A DNA stretch of 29,258 nucleotides, taken from contig CALEKA010000047.1 in the NCBI GenBank assembly GCA_937898715.1, forward strand, positions 1-29,258, written 5' to 3'. Positions within the stretch are counted from its first letter, which is position 1. Every line of letters begins with the position of its first letter. A program made the translations under genes and the position numbers. Shown here in pieces: positions 1 to 9,350 of this stretch. This stretch comes from an uncultured Prevotella sp. (GTDB lineage Bacteria > Bacteroidota > Bacteroidia > Bacteroidales > Bacteroidaceae). The notes beneath the pieces were generated by a model. That model was given only the letters and a program-made list of their open reading frames with translations, did no database searches and was not told where the DNA came from.

Positions 1-3000
1 ATCCTCGGATCAATATAAATCCGTCCACCCACAGTAAAGCCATAAGCCTCACCATCCTTCGTCTTGAAGAATCTCACGTGATCCGTTATCTTCGCATCCT
101 TCTCGTTGAAGATAACATAATTCTTAGCACCATCCTTGTTTCCACCATTATAATAGTCCGTTGGATATTTAATGCCCGTGAAACCCATCTCAGACAAAGC
201 CTTCGAAGCCTCCTTATCCGATCCAAGGAGATGAGTTAATGTATTGTATACTTTATCACCCTGACGTACCCAAGAGTTCACCTCGTCAGCATTAGGAGCA
301 TTCTTCGTCTCGGCTATACTTGCATCAAAGTCCTCAAGTTTCTGTTTGCGATAGTTTTCCGACAAGTATTTACGTATAGACTCAATCTGCTCATTGGTAA
401 TCGGTTCATCCCATGCAAGATAGTTGTTGCCGTTGTCATCGGGAATCTCGACTGTGTAAATGTGGTGAGATGGAGCAATGTATTGTATATCAAAATCCTC
501 TTTCGATAGCTTTCTCAACTCTTCAAGTTCTTTTTTTAACCTAACATTATCCGTAGAACGGATAATCTCATTTAATGCTTCAATACAAGATTTTTTAGCT
601 CTGTCAAAATTATTGGCATTATTAGGCAATTCCAACATGATAGAAATAATCGCGTTATCTTTGGGTTTGTCAGAAAGCTCATCCATCGTTCTCCCCTTAT
701 ATGTCGTAAGGAAATAACCATTCTTTCCATATGATTTTGCATACCATTTGCCAACACCTTCCAGATCAGTCACATAAGTGCCCCAACCAAAAGCTTGCTC
801 ACCTTCACCCTCGCCCATATGCGAGTGATCAAACTCCTCGAAGTCAGCGCCGCTGCCGTGGTAAACTCTGTGCTCACGAATAGTATTACCATTCACCTCC
901 TGACGTTGAGCAAGTCCTGTCGTATCGTTAAACTCCCCACTATTCAAAGCCTCAGAAACAGAACGGATAATCTCCGACAAAGGCTTCCCATCCGCTTTTT
1001 GAAGAGATTGTTTAGGATAGAAATATTCCACTATATGAGCATCCCCATCGTTCAGAACTCCTTTGTTTTTGTGATTTGATATGACAATACTAATGCCATC
1101 TTCCTCCCCATTCTTGTCAAAAAATGAGACGCGTGCATTATGATTGCTCACACGGATGGTAATACTCTTACCATTTTGGGTTTCAAATGTGCCATAATGG
1201 CTTGCTTCATGTTGCTCCAAATTAAGAGCTTGTGACAAATCGGTTATAAAACCTTTCGATTTATTTGAACGGTTGTTATAACTTTCAGCAAGTTTACCAA
1301 GATTATTTTGTACTTTTGCACCATCAGCACTTGAAATGGCAGTGGCTTTATTGGTGGATTCGTCTGCCATCGTTACGGTTTCAAGTGCTCTTTTTTGTTT
1401 AGCACTCATTCGTGCTTTCTCGTTCTCCTCATCCAGCACCCTTTGTCCCGCTTCATGATCAATCGAAGTCTGAATGCCATTCTTCTCATTCAGATGATCT
1501 ATCACCACATCACGAAGCACCTTCTCGTTTTCATCCTCTTCCCTCAGCGAATACTTCTTACCATCATCAGTAGTCATCTCCTCTTCGCCAGAAGACTCAT
1601 CCTCTCTGAGAGAATACTTAATGCCCTTCTCTTCCAGGAAAGCCTTACCTTCCTCTTCCGTAAGTTTGCCATCCTCCACCGTACGCTTCACGTATTCACG
1701 CATCACGTCGTCATGCATAGCCTTCTCACGGTTACGCTCTCTCGTATATTGGTCAACACCTTCCTTGATAATCTCGGCAGTATTCTCAGGCATTCTGAAC
1801 GAACGATTACCATCGGCATCAATATAACCAACAGGTCTTTGAGGAGCATACTTACCCGTCTTCGGATCTACCATACCATAGTCACAGAACAGAGAATAAT
1901 AAGCATCACTATCTATCGGCGACCAACCATTACCCTCTACCCATCCAAGCTTAGGATGATGCGGATCCACATGAGCATCAGCACACATCTGCTTAAACTG
2001 CTCATCAGTCATTCGGAAGTCAAATCTTGGAATCAAGCCAATCTTAGGAAGATTCTCTATATAATAAGTCGCAGCATCCTCGTAAGGCTTCTCACCACCT
2101 ATAGCGCGAACCTTGTCATTGTAATCAATGCTATAGTCATGCCCCTTATCCTTACGTATCTGTTTAAGAGCCCTCTGACGCTGCTTCGCCGACATATCAG
2201 TATCTCCCATCATCACAGCAAGTTCCTCAGGACTCAACTCAGCATCATTCACATACCATGACGAGAACAAATGCACACCAAGACCCTCATTGTAATAATG
2301 CGAACCATTCGCAAACTCCAACTTGTGACCCTCTGCCACTTCCGTGCCAGCCTTCACACCCTCAAGGATAGTCCAGCCCTTGCCGAAGCGATCATTCTGT
2401 ACATCCTCAAAGTTCGTCACACCCTTACCATAATCCGTGTAAGCCTCTTCAAACGTACCAGGAAGGATAGCCCTTACACTACCAAGCCCCTGAGCAGCAA
2501 GCTGATGAGCTGTCGCACCCGAAGCATGGAAGGGTATAGCAGAGCCCCATTTACCGCTCCGATCCTTAGACGTCGGCACATCCGTAAATACCTTGATCAA
2601 ATGAGGAATAGAGAATACAACCGTAGATAGCGAACAGTCAGCATTCACATACTTCTGTGCTTCTTCCAAACCTCTCATGCCGTCAAAGTGCTGCTTGCCA
2701 TCCTCACCTATGTAAGCAAATTCTCTTGAACCAACCGACTCCTCAGAAGCAATATAGTTCCCTTCATTGTCCAAGCCAGCCACCTTAGAGTTCTTGTCAT
2801 ACGCTGGGAAGAAAGACATGTTATACTTCACGCCCATATTACCAAACAGGCGCACGTCTACCAATTCCTTCATGTACTTAAACACCATGAGATTCTTAGC
2901 ATAAGCATCACGCATAAACTGAATCTCATCTATAGCAAGAAGCGGATTCATTTCCGTATGAGAATTTCGTCTCAAAGACGTACCCTGATTCACAAGCAAT

Positions 3001-6000
3001 GTTCTAAAGGGAGGAGTCTTCTTACCATAAGGAGCAATAATCGTCGTCGTTTGCGAAGTCAGCGCACCCGTGTAAGGCTCTGGTAGCAACTTATCCTTCG
3101 GTCGTCCAGCACCCGTCTTCTGCCAAGCACGGAACAGACCACCATATTTAGCAAGAAGAGAAGTCTGACCATCAGCCGACATCAGCTGGCGCCAATCTAT
3201 ATGCTCCGTAATGCCATCGCCAGCCACAGCAGCACGAATAGCATCCGCCCTACTACTATAAGTCACAGGCAGACCATTCACAGCACGCTTCTTCTTGCCA
3301 TTAGCCTTCTCCATCAGTTCATTGTCAAACTTCTCAGGATCCGCATTGCGTTCATCCACCACAGCATTCACCTCGTCAGCAAAATTACGAGCCACAGAAG
3401 AGAGCATCTTCATTCTCGGAGCAGCATCAAAGCAACCCCTACAAGGCACGTTCAGTCCCAAGTCTCTCATCGTCTCATACAAGCGCATGTAGTCATCCGA
3501 AGTAAAGCCCGCATCAGAGCCCATATTGATTCTGCCCATCAAGTCGACCATATCCTCCGAAGAAAGCACTTCCTCCATACCCTTGTTGTTCACACACAGC
3601 AAGTCAGCAGATACGTCATACTTATACTCAATGTTATTTCTCGACCAAGTCACCACAGGCACAGTCTTACCATCACGCCAGTCTGTACGTAGAGTCGGCT
3701 CACGGTCCGCCCATTCATCATACAGCGAATTGCCCCTCAACGAAGAGTCAATCGACTCAATCAAGAATTTCGTTTCACCGACGATCTCATCCACCTGTTC
3801 GTCAGTCCAGCTATAAGCTGGGCGCTTCTTACGTCTCTCCTTAGCGATATCATTACGAAGTTTCTTCTCTACATCCGCTTCCGTTCTGATGTTATACTTC
3901 TTCTTGCCTATACCATCCACCTTAGCAGCATCCATCACAGAGCTCACGCCATCCTCAGCTATCGCTTTCTGTTTAGCCTCCTTCACAGCCTTTCTATAAG
4001 CCTTATTAATCGTTCGGAGCAAATCATTCACCTTGCGAGCCTCCTCAGAGCCACCACCAAACGCCTTCACTATCGCATCCTTAATCTGCGTCAAGAAGTC
4101 CTTAATAGCAGAGAGCACAGGATGTTTCAGGTTGTAAGCAAGCTTCTCAGCATAATCCTTATCATCCAGCATGCGTCCAACTTCATCTCCTACTACCTCT
4201 TCGGCAGCACCATCCATACTCGTCTTAACGCCATGACTATTGTAGAAGTCATACTTCTTCTGAGCTGCCTCCTTGAAAGCATCCTCGCCCACAAACTTCT
4301 TCACTGCATCCAGCAAAGAATTGTAAGCATCCTCACTCAGCGAGCGAACCTTGTGCAAGGACTCATGACCAAACACCGCTTCCAGCGGATTGCCAGCATC
4401 CTTAGCAACATGAATCGTATTCGTCTTAGGATCATAATACCCATTCGATTTTTCTATCGTATCATCCCATACAATCTTCGTTCCAAGCATCTCAGCCACA
4501 CGTTCCGTAGCCTTACGCATCCTTACAGACTTCTCGTCATTGCCCGAACCCTCAGCATACTTACGATCCCCCGAAGATCTACCAGGCAGTCTACCACTCT
4601 CCGTCTGCACATCACCACTCTCGCCTTGGCTCTGCTCCACAGTCTGAGTCTGCTCCTGTTCCGAAGATTCATTCTCCTTGTGGAGAGGTTCACCAAAGAG
4701 CGAAGGTCCACTAGACTGCTCCTCTGCGACCTCTGCACCATCCGCCTCACGAAGAGATTTCTTCTCCGCATGATTCACCGCATCTACAAGTCCCTTGGCA
4801 AACTCATCCCAAGTCTTAGCCTTTTGACCCTTCACATAGTCCACAGCAGCATTTCGTTCAGCCTCACTTAGCCCCTTCGGAAACGTCACCATCTCAAAGT
4901 CGTTTCTCCCCGTCGCCTTAAACAAGGGAGCATCATTCCCGCCGCCCTCATTATCGTCAAAATTCTCAGGGATAATCATGCGCTTGCCATCCTTTGTAAA
5001 CGCAATCTCACTCGTCGCACCGACCATCCCCTCATCAGTTCTTACGCTTCTAGGATCATCGGTAAACGCCATCTTACCCTTCGCCACTCCATGCTTCTGT
5101 TCTGTCTGATAATTCTGATCATTCTTTAGCTCCGCATTACCAAAGTGGTGCGCCGTTCCGCCACCGCCCATCTGACCCGTGATCAGTATTTGGTCGGTGG
5201 TATACCCGCCATCAGAAGACTTCGCCTCTGAGTCTACTCCTGGTTGTCCGCTTCCCTCTGCTGTGCCTTCAGAATGTCCAATGCTTTCGTCAGAATTTCT
5301 GCTTCTCCCATTTGGGGATTTTCCCTCATCAACTTTGCCATTATTGGTCCTACTGCCTTCGGTACCCTGAATCTTCTTGTCTGTCCGCTTGGCATTGTTA
5401 TTGGTATGAATATTGTGTTGTCGTTCATCTTCTCTTAATTTATATGCACGTTTGATAACAGCTTGCAGTGTTGGATTCTTCGTTATTCCATCAAGCACTT
5501 GCTCTCCATCAACAATCATGCGAGCTACAGAATGAGCTATCACCTCATCTGCAAGCATCTTGTTAGGATTCTTACCCTCAGATTCTATTCTTTCAGCCTT
5601 CTCTTCATAGATGGTAGAACTAGATAGACTTTCAAGAATATCGATTAATTCATCTTGTGTGACTTCATGTGTATCCTCTATTGCATAAGTTAACATATTT
5701 ACGCATTCAGGAAATTCCGCGTTATCTGCATGCGTATACTCATGCGCTATAGTTTCTACTACATCTCTGTCAAAGTCTTCACAACCCTTAATATAGAAAT
5801 ACACCTTACCCTTTTCATAATAAGCTGGCATATGTACTCCTCTACTAATTAGGTCCTTATATATCTCAAGATCCTTTTCGGGGGCAGCATTTAAAAACTC
5901 TTCTTCCGTCAGCAAGAACTCAGGCTTCGGGTAACCATTCTCCTCAGCATATTGCGTAATCGTGTCACGCATACGTCCAAGGATTCGTTGGCGTTCCTCA

Positions 6001-7682
6001 CCTTGAGCAGTCTTTAGATTAGAGGCAAGTTCGTTGAAATCCTTTCTTAGCTGTTGCTTTCGCTGTTCGCCGCCTTGATCGCCTGAGCCAACAGCATCGC
6101 CTTGTTCGCCGCCTTGGCTTCCTCTGCCTTGTCCGTCTGAAGCGGACGCGGACTTTCTGTTGTAGTTTTGTCCATTGTTTAATGCTTCATTTACTTCGTT
6201 AATAATCTGTTCCTTAGTCTTCACACCGCCCGCAAACATATCGCCAATGCCCTGTGCAGCATCAGCAGCTTGCTGGTTGTAGAAAGACATCACCTTCTTC
6301 AGTTGCGTCGTACGGCCATCGTTCAGCACGTCGGCAAGCATCATCACAGCCGCATTCGTATAGTCTGCCACTGTAGCGCCATCCTCCAATTGGAACAACT
6401 GGCCTTGACCCGCATACTCACTCACACGCATACCAGCCTTATAGCCAGCCTTACGTGCCTTGTACACCAAGTCTACAGCATCAGCCAATTCCGAAGAAAG
6501 AGAATAGCCACCACCCAAACGATTGTTCTGAACAATATCTTGAAGAGCAGTCATCACAGACTGACGCATACTCTTCACCTCAGTGATCTCACGCACCGCG
6601 TCAGGATTCCCCTGGAACACCTTGCCAATAAGCACGCCCTCAACCATCGCCTGGCCCGCCTCACTCAACTTACCACCGTCAAACAAGTTTGCCATCTCCG
6701 TCTGAGGAATCACACCCGCGCCAGCCAATTCCTTCACTACCGCATGCGTAGCAGCATCATCGCCATAAAACTCACCAAGCGTATCGTACGTACCGATGGT
6801 CTGCATCACACGCCCAAACAGCGCATCATCCACCACCTTACCCATCTTTACAGCCTGTTCCGTCTTACTCTGACTCTTCTGCTCACGCTGATTAAACTTC
6901 GCAAACGTATCAGCCGTATAAGGCATATCGGCATCAGGCACAAACACCACACGAGGATGTTCAAAGCCATTTACCTGTTCCTCAGTGAAGCCATACTTAT
7001 TAGCATGTGCGCGAAGATAGTCATTATATTTCGTATCCGTACCATTTTCGGCAGCAATTTCGCCCGCCATCGTACGACCATTACCTGAGAGCACCACACC
7101 ATCCTTGCTCACCACTACTGGCGATTGCAGAGCACGACTATCATAGTCTTGAGCCATACCGCGTGTAATCTGTTGAGCCTCTTGATCTCTCTTATAGTCA
7201 CGATCATTCACGCTCTGTCCGTTCTCATCCACAGGAAAACCCTCCGTTTCTGCAAATCCGTTGTTAGCTTGGTGAGAAGCACTCGCCGCGCCACTTTCCG
7301 TGAGCACATAATGTCCCTTCACGGTCTCGCCATTAGGCAACGTGATCTCATCTGCATCACCATCCACCTTCTTAGCATCGTTCCACTTCTGACTAATCCT
7401 TTCATCCACCTTATGAGCACTATCCACAGAAGCAGCCCCCTCTTCCTTCGGCTTCTCCGCCTCAAACGCCCGCTTAGCATGCACCGCCTTCACATCATTC
7501 CAATAGTCCACAGCCTTTTGAGCCTCAGCCACCAGAGTTTCATGCTCCGCCTTAGCCGCCTTATACTCTGAAATGCTTGTACCCATCTTAGGTGCATTCT
7601 TCTGCACCTTCTCCAGATTCTTCTTAGCCTCAGCAGCCTTATTCTCCACGAAAGCATTGTTGTACTTGATTTTTGCCAACTT
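1..7682 (-). CDS. Giant polyvalent protein of a mobile element, 5'-truncated and running off the left edge
   Basis: I translated the minus frame by hand; it is open from a TAG at 7683-7685 to base 1, so both ends of the protein are missing. Domains in N-to-C order: a charged helical linker (7680-7260); a DdrB-like ParB-superfamily domain (about 7200-6240; LSGNGR at 7091-7074, then a KSQSKTE stretch); a metallopeptidase-like domain with HEYTH (5744-5730); a second with HESLH (4367-4353); an uncharacterised domain with CRGC (3443-3432) and IPFHASG (2537-2517); an ADP-ribosyltransferase-like domain with YHGSG (863-849), QAFGWG and a terminal NYVIF strand. A further domain starts at the left edge. 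Such polyvalent proteins are known from phages and conjugative elements, where they are thought to be delivered with DNA and to counter host defences; that role is inferred here. The natural start is lost: the N-terminus was replaced by an IS110 remnant. The first in-frame ATG is at 7586, so a shortened product is possible. The unbroken frame suggests recent damage or retained function. Confidence 0.85.
5234..5428 (-). CDS. Small ORF (64 aa) overprinted inside the giant gene, alternative frame
   Basis: This frame lies entirely within the giant polyvalent gene, on the same strand but in a different frame. It has an ATG closely preceded by a purine-rich AAGAGAAG and ends at a TAG. The product reads like a folded small protein: a short hydrophobic strand (IFIPI), an RRFRVP segment, then an amphipathic helical C-terminal half with many Ala, Leu, Ile and Glu residues. 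In the same DNA the giant frame encodes only a polar, low-complexity linker rich in Asn, Gly, Ser, Asp and Lys. I do not recognise the family. It may be a true gene within a gene, or a chance open frame favoured by linker composition. Confidence 0.3.
   Translation of the reverse strand: MNDNTIFIPITMPSGQTRRFRVPKAVGPIMAKLMRENPQMGEAEILTKALDILKAQQREADNQE
6047..6175 (-). CDS. Second possible overprinted ORF (42 aa) inside the giant gene
   Basis: An ATG-to-TAA frame of 42 codons lies in a second polar linker of the giant gene, in the same relative frame as the 64-codon overlapping ORF nearer the left edge. It begins MDKTTTES and continues into an Ala/Lys-rich helix (AANKAMLLAQAIKAAN). No convincing ribosome binding site precedes it. 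The main frame here is Gly/Gln/Ser/Asp-rich, and shifting such codons readily yields Ala/Lys/Asn codons, so a composition effect is the likelier explanation. Confidence 0.12.
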   Translation of the reverse strand: MDKTTTESPRPLQTDKAEEAKAANKAMLLAQAIKAANSESNS

Positions 7683-8261
7683 CTACTTGCTGTCCATCCA
7701 TGTCAACAAGTACTGCTTTTCGAAGCGGAAACAGACATGCTTGCACAATATATTGCAGAATCAGCCTTATTGGAAGGCAACAAGAACAAATGCATTGAAA
7801 GAATGCGAGAGATCTGCAATAGGGAGTTTGAAGAACAGATGAAGAATCTCCAAACGATTCTAGGCGTAAATGAACGTTCCGCCTTAACAATCCTTGCTGA
7901 AATTGGTTCAGAGGTAAATGCCTTCCCGAGTGCTAAGCATCTTGTATCTTGGTGTGGTTTCAATCCAAGAAATGACGAGAGTAACAAGAAGATTAAATCG
8001 AATAAGATTACTCACGGAAACAGATTTGTCAGAATAGCGAGTGTTCAATGCGCATGGGCTGCATCAAGAACGAAAAAATGTTACTTCTCTAAATTTTACG
8101 CATTTCACACGCAAGTGAGGAAGAAGTTTAAGCTAAAAGTAGTAGTCGCTGTAGCAAGGAAAGTGCTTGTATGCATTTGGCATATTCTGAAACTCAATGT
8201 TCCGTACAAGGATTTTGACCCCGAAAGATCTGTTGAAGTAGATTGTACTCAACTTGCTTAG
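7683..8261 (+). pseudogene. IS110-family transposase, C-terminal remnant
   Basis: The plus frame encodes the C-terminal (Transposase_20-like) half of an IS110-family transposase: a helical segment, then LQTILGVNERSALTILAEIG, a WCGFNPRNDES segment that normally carries the catalytic serine, and KITHGNRFVRIASVQCAWAA. The frame is open leftwards to about 7660 without any RuvC-like DEDD N-terminal domain, so the first half of the protein is missing. The left breakpoint lies within about 20 bp of the point where the minus-strand giant gene loses its frame. It is a different lineage from the intact IS110 element near 15 kb. It is probably inactive; with the DEDD half gone it cannot cut DNA. Confidence 0.85.
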
Positions 8262-8577
8262 TACAAGTTGTAACAATAAGTTTCCATTGCAAGACTATCA
8301 AGTTTCTGGTAGTTCAACTCCGTTTTCAGAAATTAGTCAAAGCCTTGGACACTTGTGGATGCCCACGTATAGCCTTGAGATAGAAGAGAAAAATACCTTT
8401 ATACACATGTGTCGTCTCTGCATATTTGTAGAGACTGGATGCTTATGCTGTCTTAAAACTAATATTGGGGGAACTATATGCTACGAGACTATTTCTAACA
8501 TCTTTTTTAGAGAAAACTTTACAACAAAGTAGTGTCTATTGGAGTTGTCGATAAAGTTGATATGATATCGAAGCAGT
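8262..8577. other. Gene-free AT-rich stretch after the IS110 remnant
   Basis: No convincing gene lies in these roughly 315 bases. A 92-codon open frame overlaps the transposase stop but is rich in Cys, Ser and Thr and looks like no known protein. The stretch probably holds the 3' non-coding end of the IS110 remnant and the right boundary of the mobile-element DNA. A 6-bp inverted repeat (TTTCTG/CAGAAA) occurs around 8310-8333. In IS1111-type members the guide RNA lies downstream of the transposase, so a relic of one could sit here, but I found no guide matches. Confidence 0.4.
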
Positions 8578-8578
8578 A

Positions 8579-8611
8579 CAAAAAATATGGTAGGTGTAAG
8601 CCTACCATATA
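8579..8611 (-). terminator. Rho-independent terminator of the tRNA-like RNA
   Basis: A 9-bp perfect stem (TATGGTAGG/CCTACCATA, 8587-8610) with a 6-nt loop is followed on the minus strand by six T residues (8586-8581). It lies only a few bases after the acceptor-like end of the tRNA-like RNA. There is no T-run on the plus side, so it acts on minus-strand transcripts. Confidence 0.8.
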
Positions 8612-8686
8612 CAAGATGGCTGAGGAGTTGAACCTCGCAATATGCCGTTGTTTAGACCGCCACCCTACCGATGGGCCATCATCCTG
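8612..8686 (-). ncRNA. tRNA-like small RNA, degenerate or unusual
   Basis: Read on the minus strand, 8681-8616 folds like a 66-nt tRNA. It has a 6-bp acceptor stem (GATGGC/GCCATC), a D-arm-like stem, a 7-nt anticodon-type loop CTAAACA whose 5-bp stem has a single G-G mismatch, a 7-nt variable region, and a T arm GAGG-TTCAACT-CCTC with a near-canonical T loop. It is shorter than a normal tRNA, the T stem is 4 bp, position 37 is C, the formal anticodon AAA is abnormal, and no CCA is encoded. A perfect Bacteroidetes promoter lies just upstream and a strong terminator starts within a few bases downstream, so it is a self-contained transcription unit of about 100 nt. It may be a non-coding tRNA mimic, a tRNA pseudogene, or an attachment-site relic next to mobile DNA. 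Confidence 0.55.
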
Positions 8687-8692
8687 CACTAC

Positions 8693-8724
8693 AAAGGTAT
8701 AAATCTAAATTCAAATTAGCAAAT
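8693..8724 (-). promoter_or_regulatory. Promoter of the tRNA-like RNA
   Basis: On the minus strand a TTTG (8724-8721) is followed after 20 nt by TACCTTTG (8700-8693), an exact match to the Bacteroidetes -33/-7 consensus. The expected start falls about 5-8 nt before the tRNA-like fold. Confidence 0.7.
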
Positions 8725-8831
8725 AAATCACATGGATTTATTAAAATATATCAAAAGTGAATCAGTAGAACTTAAACGTTCTCAGAATGCTGTAACAAAA
8801 AAAGAGTCATTCCGAAGAACAACTCTTAACG

Positions 8832-8904
8832 TGGTGCCACCAGGAATCGAACCGGGGACACAAGGATTTTCAGTCCTTTGCTCTACCAACTGAGCTATGG
8901 CACC
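8832..8904 (-). tRNA. tRNA-Phe (GAA), copy 2 of a tandem pair
   Basis: This is a 73-nt cloverleaf: acceptor GGTGCCA/TGGCACC with discriminator A, D arm with AGCTCAGTTGGTAGAGC, anticodon arm AAGGA-CTGAAAA-TCCTT giving anticodon GAA, and T loop TTCGATT. The CCA end is not encoded and must be added by nucleotidyltransferase. It is the downstream member of the pair, is identical over all 73 bases to the upstream copy, and is presumably co-transcribed with it, since only a 34-nt spacer separates them. Confidence 0.97.
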
Positions 8905-8938
8905 AAATCTACAAATCAGCACAAACAATTAAAATCAG

Positions 8939-9011
8939 TGGTGCCACCAGGAATCGAACCGGGGACACAAGGATTTTCAGTCCTTTGCTCTACCAACTGA
9001 GCTATGGCACC
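8939..9011 (-). tRNA. tRNA-Phe (GAA), copy 1 of a tandem pair
   Basis: Same 73-nt cloverleaf as its neighbour, with anticodon GAA in the loop CTGAAAA and no encoded CCA. It is promoter-proximal: a -33/-7 pair lies directly upstream, and the transcript should start within about 20 nt of the mature 5' end. Confidence 0.97.
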
Positions 9012-9028
9012 TTGCTGATTTGCGTGTG

Positions 9029-9059
9029 CAAAAGTACGATAAATATCTTAACAAACAAA
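9029..9059 (-). promoter_or_regulatory. tRNA-Phe promoter
   Basis: On the minus strand TTTG (9059-9056), a 19-nt spacer and TACTTTTG (9036-9029) match the Bacteroidetes consensus and precede the tRNA pair by 17 nt. Confidence 0.75.
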
Positions 9060-9179
9060 ACTTTCCACCGTTTTTTTTCATCAAAGTGCATTTTTTGTTG
9101 TTTTTAGGACCCTATTTCAGACAAAATGAACAACTTTACATACGATAATCGTTAGCTGCAGAGAATAAAAGTCGTAGCA

Positions 9180-9269
9180 GGCAACTGTCTATTGAGCATA
9201 CTCACCAATGATTGACTTTAGCGGGGGGAGCGACGCGTCCTCGGCAACTGTCTATTGAGCATACTCACC
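9180..9269 (+). repeat. 27-bp direct repeat pair around a degenerate REP-like element
   Basis: Two identical 27-bp copies (9180-9206 and 9243-9269, beginning GGCAACTGTC) lie 63 bp apart upstream of the AraC-type gene. Each is followed a few bases later by TTGACTTT. Between them lies a decayed member of the REP-like family (about 9221-9246). The rest of 9060-9350 shows poly-T tracts but no gene. Confidence 0.75.
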
Positions 9270-9350
9270 TACGAAGTTGACTTTTTGCTATAGAAGAAGC
9301 TTCAAGCTGCAAAGCATTCTCTTGCCTACGCTCGCATCCATACTTATCAC

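Noticed and set aside
478..7571. Many plus-strand open frames of 60-290 codons opposite the giant gene
   Set aside because: They are antisense shadows: compositions are rich in Ser, Leu, Ile, His and Thr, with no recognisable motifs, whereas the minus frame is continuous and carries clear domains.
7639..7890. An 83-codon minus-strand frame across the giant gene/IS110 junction
   Set aside because: It reads antisense to the transposase remnant and joins two unrelated segments; no motif supports it.
8254..8532. A 92-codon plus-strand frame after the transposase remnant
   Set aside because: Cys/Ser/Thr-rich, no recognisable fold, and overlaps the transposase stop; more likely non-coding IS end.
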